Assembly: GCA_016721505.1 (NCBI GenBank)
Contig: JADKHX010000011.1
Coordinates: forward strand, 62,001-126,000
Source of the DNA: Rhodocyclaceae bacterium
GTDB taxonomy: Bacteria > Pseudomonadota > Gammaproteobacteria > Burkholderiales > Rhodocyclaceae
Length of the DNA stretch: 64,000 nucleotides
Direction of reading: 5' to 3'
The notes under the pieces were generated by a model. That model did not search any database. It had not been told where the DNA came from and saw only the letters and a list, made by a program, of their open reading frames with translations. The translations under genes and the position numbers were made by a program. Shown here one piece after another: positions 52,307 to 59,033 of this stretch. The first letter of the stretch is position 1. Each line of letters opens with the position of its first letter.

Positions 52307-53071
52307 CTAATCCACAATCTTCGACAAATACCCCGCATCAAATTTATCGCAGTTCTCCACATCACTAGGCAACTTAACGCCCGCTGCCGCCATGGTCTTG
52401 AGCATGCATTCAATGCGCCGGTCAGTTTCAACTGCGTGATCAAGCAATCCATGTATCGCTTGTGCCACAGGGTCGTCTTCGGTTCGAGAAATCGCATAGG
52501 CGGAAAAGCCCATTTTTTCCGCCTTCTCTTCGCGGGCTAAATCTTTGTCGGCTTCAATGATGCGCGCGGGGATACCGACTGCAGTTGCACCCGCTGGCAC
52601 GTCGCGCACGACGACGGCGTTAGAGCCGACCTTTGCACCGGCGTGTAGTGTGATTGGTCCTAAAATTTTTGCGCCGGCGCCTATCACTACGCCGACTTCC
52701 AGCGTCGGGTGGCGCTTGCCTCCACTCCAAGATGTGCCGCCCAAAGTCACCCCGTGGTAGAGCGTGCAGTCATCCATGATGACGGCTGTTTCACCAATCA
52801 CGATGCCCATGCCGTGGTCGATGAACACACGTCGGCCGATGGTCGCGCCCGGGTGGATTTCGATACCGGTTGCCCAACGGGTGATATGCGACGAATACCG
52901 CGCCAACCAGCGCAGATGGTGATCCCATAGCCAGTGCGATAAACGATGCATGATCAGCGCATGTAAGCCCGGGTAACAGGTGAGCACTTCCCAAGTCGAA
53001 CGTGCAGCGGGGTCGCGCTCAAATACGCAATTGATGTCCTCGCGAAGTCGTGGGAAGAAAAATGCGCTCAT
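52307..53071 (-). CDS. cysE: Serine O-acetyltransferase
   Basis: 254 aa from MSAFFFPRLREDI. A helical N-domain is followed by left-handed beta-helix hexapeptide repeats; EIHPGATIGRR and FIDHGMGIVIGETA hold the catalytic His/Asp. It makes O-acetylserine for cysteine synthesis. It belongs to the short epsilon/NifP-like group, common beside isc/nif genes in betaproteobacteria, and supplies the substrate for the two downstream desulfurases. Tail after about 195 is longer than some homologues. Confidence 0.93.
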   Translation of the reverse strand: MSAFFFPRLREDINCVFERDPAARSTWEVLTCYPGLHALIMHRLSHWLWDHHLRWLARYSSHITRWATGIEIHPGATIGRRVFIDHGMGIVIGETAVIMDDCTLYHGVTLGGTSWSGGKRHPTLEVGVVIGAGAKILGPITLHAGAKVGSNAVVVRDVPAGATAVGIPARIIEADKDLAREEKAEKMGFSAYAISRTEDDPVAQAIHGLLDHAVETDRRIECMLKTMAAAGVKLPSDVENCDKFDAGYLSKIVD

Positions 53072-53108
53072 GATTTTTTTGATTCCTGTTGGGAGCAATG
53101 AACAAGGA

Positions 53109-53900
53109 TTATCGCCGCTGATCTTCAAACGAGGCGAGCAGGCCGCGCAATATGGCGACTTCTTCGCGCTCCAATTGCGCGCGACCAAACATCCGGCGCA
53201 GGCGCAGCATCAGGCGTTTGGGTGAGGCCGGATCAAGAAAACCGCTGCCCAGCGCGGCTTGTTCAAAATGCGCCAGCAAACGTTCGACATCATCATGTGT
53301 GGCAAGCATTCCGGCGCCGGAAATCACCGGCAATTCGCCTGGCGCGATGGCGGCTTGGCGCACCTCGTAGCACATGATTTGCACCGCAGCGGCGACGTTC
53401 AATGAGCTGAATTCGGCGTCGACCGGAATCATTGCCCACGCGCCGCATTGCGCGAGCTCGGCATTTGACAAACCGGAAGTTTCATTGCCAAACACCAAGG
53501 CGATTTCGCCGCTATGCGCCACTACGCCAGCGGCAGCGTCCCGCGCCCACATTGGTGGCGCGGCCAGCTCGCGGCGGCGCGCGGTGAGCGCGATGGCGAG
53601 CGTGGTGCCGACCAACGCTTCGTTCAAACTCGCCACCACCTGCGCGTTGGCCAACACGTCATCCGCACCTGCGGCCATCGCATCGGCTTGCACATCGGGG
53701 AAAGTTTTTGGATTGACCAACACGAGACGCGACAGTCCCATGGTCTTCATCGCCCGCGCTGCGGCACCGATGTTGCCCGGATGACTGGTGTGTGAGAGCA
53801 CGATGCGAATTCGTGTAAATAGCGGCCGCAATTCACCCATAGACTCGCCAGTTGGTGCTAGTGACACGCCGTCAGAAGAATGAGAAACGGCGGTGTTCAT
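53109..53900 (-). CDS. trmJ: tRNA (cytidine/uridine-2'-O)-methyltransferase TrmJ
   Basis: 263 aa SPOUT enzyme. SHPGNIGAAARAMKTMGL, LVFGNETSGLSNAEL and SSLNVAAAVQIMCYE form the knotted AdoMet site. TrmJ methylates ribose at tRNA position 32. The first ~25 residues before the fold are not conserved; residues 10-19 of them are a 28-bp repeat. Lies 37 bases before cysE on the same strand and diverges from suhB. Confidence 0.93.
   Translation of the reverse strand: MNTAVSHSSDGVSLAPTGESMGELRPLFTRIRIVLSHTSHPGNIGAAARAMKTMGLSRLVLVNPKTFPDVQADAMAAGADDVLANAQVVASLNEALVGTTLAIALTARRRELAAPPMWARDAAAGVVAHSGEIALVFGNETSGLSNAELAQCGAWAMIPVDAEFSSLNVAAAVQIMCYEVRQAAIAPGELPVISGAGMLATHDDVERLLAHFEQAALGSGFLDPASPKRLMLRLRRMFGRAQLEREEVAILRGLLASFEDQRR
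53846..53873 (-). repeat. 28-bp dispersed repeat, copy 8 (N-terminus of trmJ)
   Basis: Left half GACGGCGTGTCA, right half CTAGCACCAACTGGCG. Sense to the gene, read as DGVSLAPTGE, residues 10-19, ahead of the enzyme fold. Confidence 0.9.
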
Positions 53901-53954
53901 ATTAGAATTGCGTCCTCAGTGCTGTTGTTATCGGCGCGCTTTTCCATAAATCCC

Positions 53955-54761
53955 ATGCATCCCATCCTGAATATTGCCGTCAAAGCGGCTCGTCGTGCCG
54001 CCAGTATCATCAACCGCGCTAGCTTGGATATTGACAAGCTGACGGTCGCCGTCAAGCAACAAAGTGATTTCGTAACCGAGGTAGATAAAGCCGCCGAAGC
54101 GGCGATTATTGAAGTACTTCAAGAGGCCTATCCCGCTTATGGAATATTAGCAGAGGAGTCCGGCACCGCAGGCACCGCAGCGGATGCCGAGTATCAATGG
54201 ATCATCGATCCGCTCGACGGCACGACCAATTTCATACACGGTTTTCCGCAATATGCGATTTCAATTGGGCTGGCACACAAAGGCGTTATGCAGCATGGCT
54301 TGGTGTTTGATCCGAACCGCAATGAGCTATTCACCGCCAGCAAAGGCGGTGGTGCGTTCATGAATGAGAAACGCATCCGCGTCAGCAAACGCATTCGGCT
54401 AGACGCGGCGCTAATCGGCACGGGGTTTCCCTATCGCATGTTTGATCACGTCGACAGCTATCTGGCGATCTTCAAAGACATCGCGCAAAAAACGGCTGGC
54501 ATGCGTCGTCCGGGTGCTGCATCACTCGATCTGGCATGGGTTGCGTGTGGCCGCATGGATGGTTTTTGGGAACTCGGCCTCGCGCCGTGGGACATGGCCG
54601 CCGGGGCTTTGCTAGTGAGCGAAGCGGGTGGTCTGGTTGGCGACTTGTCGGGTGAGTCGGCCTACATGACGACAGGAAATATCGTCGGCGGCAACCCGAA
54701 AGTCTTTAGTCAGTTGCTGCAAGTCATCGCGCCGCATTTGACGAAGAAATTGTTGGCTTGA
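53955..54761 (+). CDS. suhB: Inositol monophosphatase family protein SuhB
   Basis: 268 aa. Metal motifs GILAEESG, WIIDPLDGTTNFIHGFP and WDMAAGALLVSEAGG are intact. SuhB is a phosphatase and, in E. coli, also an rRNA transcription antitermination factor. Start MHPILNIAV is set by family alignment; 25 upstream in-frame codons overlap trmJ. Divergent from trmJ. Confidence 0.95.
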   Translation: MHPILNIAVKAARRAASIINRASLDIDKLTVAVKQQSDFVTEVDKAAEAAIIEVLQEAYPAYGILAEESGTAGTAADAEYQWIIDPLDGTTNFIHGFPQYAISIGLAHKGVMQHGLVFDPNRNELFTASKGGGAFMNEKRIRVSKRIRLDAALIGTGFPYRMFDHVDSYLAIFKDIAQKTAGMRRPGAASLDLAWVACGRMDGFWELGLAPWDMAAGALLVSEAGGLVGDLSGESAYMTTGNIVGGNPKVFSQLLQVIAPHLTKKLLA

Positions 54762-55114
54762 TACTTGTTGAACGCCGCATCAATAGATGCAACAGGTGCT
54801 GGACCATCAGATAGCGGAATTCAAATGTGCAACCAACTGAGCAGGCGCAATGCCAGCTGCGGTGAAAACTCGCTTTCTCGAAAAAATTAAGGGTTACTTC
54901 AATCTGTGTTCGGCTTTGAATCAACTGATCAATCTCGGTCAGCGAATTTATGGGTACGCAAATTTTCGTCCTTTTTTTTCTTCAATTCGGTTCGAATATG
55001 GCACGGGCCTGCACAGATCAGTCCAACATAATCAGTGGCCTTGCAGGTTTTTGTTGAAATTCCGAGCGATGCTATCTATATGATCCAGCGCATACTTTTA
55101 CTTAAGGAATGCCA
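54762..55114. other. Intergenic region between suhB and the DUF389 gene
   Basis: 353 bases. An open stretch at 54850-55083 (77 codons) lacks a ribosome site and family likeness, so I do not call it a gene. CAACCAACTGAGC near 54829 vaguely recalls the repeat end but is too weak. AAGGA precedes the next ATG. Confidence 0.5.
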
Positions 55115-56473
55115 ATGAACAAAAAACTAGATCACCTGCCATGGCAGAAACTTTTTAGCCTGCGGCAGGATCAGGCATCTCCGGATCTCATTGATACAAC
55201 AATCCGCAATGCAACCGAGGTCGGGGGCACAAATCTTTGGGTGTTGATGTTTGCGATCATCATCGCATCAGTCGGCCTCAATGTGAACTCCACCGCCGTG
55301 GTGATCGGCGCAATGTTGATTTCACCCCTCATGGGTCCGATCATTGGCATTGGTTATGGCGCTGGGATTGATGACTTCCTGCTCATCCGGCGGTCGATTA
55401 GACACCTTGGAATCTTTGTCGGAATCAGCCTTTTTACATCGACCGTTTACTTTTTCGTCACCCCATTGACGCAAGCGCATTCCGAATTGTTGGCGCGTAC
55501 GGCACCTACGATTTGGGACGTCCTGATTGCGTTTTTTGGTGGCGCTGCAGGCATGATTGGTCTGACGCGTAAAGAAAAATCAACACTTCTGCCCGGGGTC
55601 GCCATCGCTACTGCGCTCATGCCACCACTGTGCACTGCAGGCTACGGGCTAGCCACAGGTCAGTTGAAGTTCTTCCTGGGTGCGTCCTACCTTTTCCTGA
55701 TTAATGGCGTATTCATTGCATTCGCGACACTAGTAGTTACGCGCATCTTGAAGCTTCCGCCACACCCACTTGCGGACGAACAGGCACGCAAGCAAGGGCA
55801 CCGATTCGTGATCGGCATCGTAATGGCGACTTTGCTACCAAGTGTTTACCTCGCGACCAAGTTAGTGCGTGAGGAGTTGTTTGTTGCTGAGTCAATCCGT
55901 TTTACCAGTGCGGTCGCGGCTGGCAATGATTCGTTGGTGACGTTAGGGCGAGAAATCGACCCAAAAACGCGAACCATCACTATGACGCTTATCGGTAACG
56001 ACAACATTGTTGAAATGCGACGCTCGCTTGAGACCCAGATGGCTAAATTCGACCTCGCCGGCGCATCGCTGAAGATTCGCCGTGCCGCTGACGCCGCCGA
56101 TGAGGTGGCCGCCTTGTCACCGACGCTGGATGCGCAGGCGGAAGCGGTTAGGGTCGGGCAAATTGCCAGAGATTTGATGGAACGTCGAATCGCTGCGTTG
56201 GAAATGGTGCGCAAGACTTATCCAATCAGCTTGGATGAGACACTTCGCTTGGAGCAAGAAATTCTCATCAATTTTCCGAGAATGCAGCAGGTCGTGGTAG
56301 CGATCAGGTCCGAGCACAGCCAAACTGCAGACATACTGACATCGCAACTCATCGTAACCGTTCAAGTCAAATCAATCCCCAATCGCGCTGACACTCAGCG
56401 TCTAAAGCGGTGGCTATCCGCACGCTTCCCCGATCGACCGATTAAGTTGATTTTGGGAAAGACTTTGGGATAG
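55115..56473 (+). CDS. DUF389 family membrane protein
   Basis: 452 aa, start ATG 55115 (AAGGA 7 bases before) rather than 55109. The membrane part (about 45-240) has the family segments NSTAVVIGAMLISPLMGPIIG and LLPGVAIATALMPPLCTAGYGLA with two further helices; the C-terminal 200 residues are soluble with a coiled, basic end. DUF389 proteins are widespread, of unproven function. No partner gene is evident: the next genes are a glutamine amidotransferase and YbdK. Confidence 0.85.
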   Translation: MNKKLDHLPWQKLFSLRQDQASPDLIDTTIRNATEVGGTNLWVLMFAIIIASVGLNVNSTAVVIGAMLISPLMGPIIGIGYGAGIDDFLLIRRSIRHLGIFVGISLFTSTVYFFVTPLTQAHSELLARTAPTIWDVLIAFFGGAAGMIGLTRKEKSTLLPGVAIATALMPPLCTAGYGLATGQLKFFLGASYLFLINGVFIAFATLVVTRILKLPPHPLADEQARKQGHRFVIGIVMATLLPSVYLATKLVREELFVAESIRFTSAVAAGNDSLVTLGREIDPKTRTITMTLIGNDNIVEMRRSLETQMAKFDLAGASLKIRRAADAADEVAALSPTLDAQAEAVRVGQIARDLMERRIAALEMVRKTYPISLDETLRLEQEILINFPRMQQVVVAIRSEHSQTADILTSQLIVTVQVKSIPNRADTQRLKRWLSARFPDRPIKLILGKTLG

Positions 56474-56654
56474 GCCGCTGATCATCGGTAAGCATCGACA
56501 GTAAATGAATTTTTACGGTATGTTGGTTATGCGAGGGAACGCGCGACACAGGTTTTCACCATACATCGGTTCGGATGCTGTTGCCTTCCTCATCTTCGGA
56601 ACGATCAAGTTCAAATCTCTACCTCTATCAACTTTATGATGAGAAAAATGGGCC

Positions 56655-57464
56655 ATGCCGTTTAACTCTCCTACCATGCTGATCGGAGTGTCGGCACGAA
56701 TCTATTACCCATCCGGACCGGTTCTCGATTTGGGTGGCGTGTGGACCAAGACCTTGCACTACCTTGAACAGTCGGTCGCGCAGTGGGTGATGCGCGGTGG
56801 CGCGCTTCCTGTGATGATTCCAGCGGTCGACGCCCAGAGTGTGGTTCAACGCGATGATCTGAATTTGCGCCACTATGCTGATGCATTGGATGGCTTGGTA
56901 TTGCAAGGCGGCAATGACGTTGCGCCACAAACTTATGGGGAGTCCCCGTTGAGTCCCGCGTGGTCGGGCGACTCAGTGCGCGATCTCTACGAAATTGCGC
57001 TCATTCATGCCTTTCTGGAAGCAGGCAAGCCGGTTTTTGGCATTTGTCGAGGATTGCAAATGCTCAATGTGACTTTTGGTGGAACGCTTTGGCAGGATAT
57101 CAAAACGCAATGCCCGGGTGCGGTTGAGCATGTCAAGGAAGATCTTTACGAGCGAAATCTGCATCGCGTGGAAATCATTCAGGGTACGCACTTGGCGGAG
57201 CTTTATCCCGACCTTCGCAATGGCATGATTAACAGCATTCACCACCAAGGCATACAGAAATTGGCACCTGGATTCGTGGTTGAAGCACAATGTCCAGACG
57301 ATGGAATGATTGAAGCGATAAGGCGCACCGGTCCCGGATTTGTCGCTGGCGTGCAGTGGCATCCCGAGTTCAGACAAAAAAATTGCAACGCAACCTTTGA
57401 CGACAATCCGGTACTGCAAGATTTTCTCCGGTTCGCACGATCGCAAAAAAGGTTAATCCCGTAA
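56655..57464 (+). CDS. Class I glutamine-amidotransferase-like gamma-glutamyl hydrolase (peptidase C26, PuuD-like)
   Basis: 269 aa. The nucleophile lies in FGICRGLQMLNV and the catalytic histidine in VAGVQWHPEF, with a glutamate following. LVLQGGNDVAPQ is the strand before the elbow typical of C26 proteins. PuuD relatives cleave gamma-glutamyl bonds (gamma-glutamyl-GABA). 16 bases before a YbdK gene that makes gamma-glutamyl bonds, so both may act on one metabolite. No putrescine genes adjoin. Confidence 0.85.
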   Translation: MPFNSPTMLIGVSARIYYPSGPVLDLGGVWTKTLHYLEQSVAQWVMRGGALPVMIPAVDAQSVVQRDDLNLRHYADALDGLVLQGGNDVAPQTYGESPLSPAWSGDSVRDLYEIALIHAFLEAGKPVFGICRGLQMLNVTFGGTLWQDIKTQCPGAVEHVKEDLYERNLHRVEIIQGTHLAELYPDLRNGMINSIHHQGIQKLAPGFVVEAQCPDDGMIEAIRRTGPGFVAGVQWHPEFRQKNCNATFDDNPVLQDFLRFARSQKRLIP

Positions 57465-57480
57465 AGCAAGGAGTTGTCTT

Positions 57481-58623
57481 ATGTTGGACTTTGCAAAATC
57501 GGCAGCATTGACATTTGGCATGGAGTTGGAGTTTCAGCTCGTCAACGCCGAGACTGGAATATTGTCGCCATCCAGCCTCGCCTTTATGGAAGCATTAGCG
57601 CCGCATCCAGATATCAGCCGCTTCGCGCTCGAAGCGACCCTCTCGACCATGGAGTTGAATACGTCGATCCATCACGATGCGGATTCGATGATGAAGGAAG
57701 CAACTGAATTAACGCAAACGCTTTGCGATATTGCCTTGCCAATGGAACTATTGATTCGCGGCGGCGGCACACAAATGACCCAGTTTTGGAACGAGCGCAG
57801 CATGGCACCAACGCCGCGAGCAGCAAAGCTGACCGAGCGTTTTGGTTTTCTCCCTAAACGATTTTCGACTTATGGTATGCATGTGCACATCGGTGTCGAG
57901 AGCGCTGATGATGCGATTCGCCTTGGCAACGTACTACAGGCGTTGTCTCCTCTGTTTATTGCGATGTCAGCAGCGTCGCCGTTCTTGCAGATGGCGGATA
58001 CCGGCTTTGTCGCCTGCCGTCCGCTGGAACCGTTGATGTATCCACACGGTGGTCCTATGCCAAGACTGGAAAGTTGGGACGCGTTTGAACATGCCGCGAG
58101 CGAAATATTTTCAACCGGGTTGGCCGACTCCTTAAAGGATATCTATTGGGATGTCCGCCCGAAGCCTGAATTCGGTACGATTGAAGTGCGCGTCTTTGAT
58201 ACGCCATTGTGCGTGCATAAAGCGGTCGCTCTGGCCGCCTTTACTCGAGCTTGCGCGAGCCTGGCATTACAGGGAGCGCTGAAGCTACCGCCGCAATCCT
58301 CACCAGCCACAGCTGAACGTGTCAGTCGCTTTATGGCGTGTCGGGATGGCCTCGATGCCGATCTTTTTGATCCACTAAGTCAACAATGGCTACCGGCAAG
58401 AAAGTGGCTCGACATGCTAGTCGAGGCTGTATGCCAATCCCCGGTTTGCGACGCCGACCTTACCTACATTCTTGCTCTACGCCAGCATTGTGCGCATGCA
58501 CAAGATGCGCAACTAATGCGAACTATGTGGCGCCAATCTGGTGGGCCGGAAGGTGATCTGGCGGAGTATTCACAATCACTTAGTGCGTTATTGCTAGGGC
58601 CAATGAGTGAGGTTGAAGTTTAG
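57481..58623 (+). CDS. YbdK-type carboxylate-amine ligase (GCS2 family)
   Basis: 380 aa. FGMELEFQLVN (metal glutamates), MHVHIGVES and VRPKPEFGTIEVRVFDTP match the GCS2/YbdK family, which links glutamate gamma-carboxyl to an amine; E. coli YbdK has weak gamma-glutamylcysteine activity. True GshA is a different fold in most betaproteobacteria, so a backup for glutathione is possible. Genes of this pair are adjacent in several betaproteobacteria. Substrate unknown. Confidence 0.85.
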   Translation: MLDFAKSAALTFGMELEFQLVNAETGILSPSSLAFMEALAPHPDISRFALEATLSTMELNTSIHHDADSMMKEATELTQTLCDIALPMELLIRGGGTQMTQFWNERSMAPTPRAAKLTERFGFLPKRFSTYGMHVHIGVESADDAIRLGNVLQALSPLFIAMSAASPFLQMADTGFVACRPLEPLMYPHGGPMPRLESWDAFEHAASEIFSTGLADSLKDIYWDVRPKPEFGTIEVRVFDTPLCVHKAVALAAFTRACASLALQGALKLPPQSSPATAERVSRFMACRDGLDADLFDPLSQQWLPARKWLDMLVEAVCQSPVCDADLTYILALRQHCAHAQDAQLMRTMWRQSGGPEGDLAEYSQSLSALLLGPMSEVEV

Positions 58624-59033
58624 GGGGAATGTATTGTGGTGCGATAGGTTTGGACTACAAGCGAATGAGAGCGTTGAATATTGCTCGAAATAAGCGCCTG
58701 CAAAGATGCTTTCAAATCTGGCACCATACTTGCGTTTCAGATTTCCCACCGCAATGCCCATTTCCGTATGCCTCAATACCGCAACTATCTGCGCCACTGA
58801 AAAATATCTTCTCCGTGGCAAACTCCTTTCACTGCGAAAGTTCGCTGAGAAACTAACTTCTCGTCAGGTCCGGTTTTTGCCAAACACATCTGAGGAGCTA
58901 ATGTCTGTAGATCGCTTTGGTTCGGAAATTGCCAGTCAGGTCACTTGCGGCTGAAGAAATCTACTGTCTCTAGCGAGAAGCGGCGATTCGCGCTAGGCTT
59001 TGCCACTTTCAAGTTCACTGTCACAGGAAACTC
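58624..59033. other. Intergenic region with transposase remnant, before putA
   Basis: 410 bases. The minus strand at 58733-58821 holds an IS3-type OrfA remnant. The remainder has short open stretches with no recognisable product. A weak AGGAAA precedes the putA ATG. Confidence 0.55.
58733..58821 (-). pseudogene. Remnant of IS3-family transposase OrfA
   Basis: The 30 residues from RRYFSVAQIVAVLRHTE to GNLKRKYG match the helix-turn-helix start of IS3/IS407-type OrfA. After KYG the likeness ends, and no OrfB, no terminal repeats and no matching partner are found. It is the N-terminal stub of a lost element. Confidence 0.65.

Noticed and set aside
54850..55083. 77-codon open stretch before the DUF389 gene
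   Set aside because: No ribosome site, no signal or family likeness, and it is the kind of stretch expected by chance.
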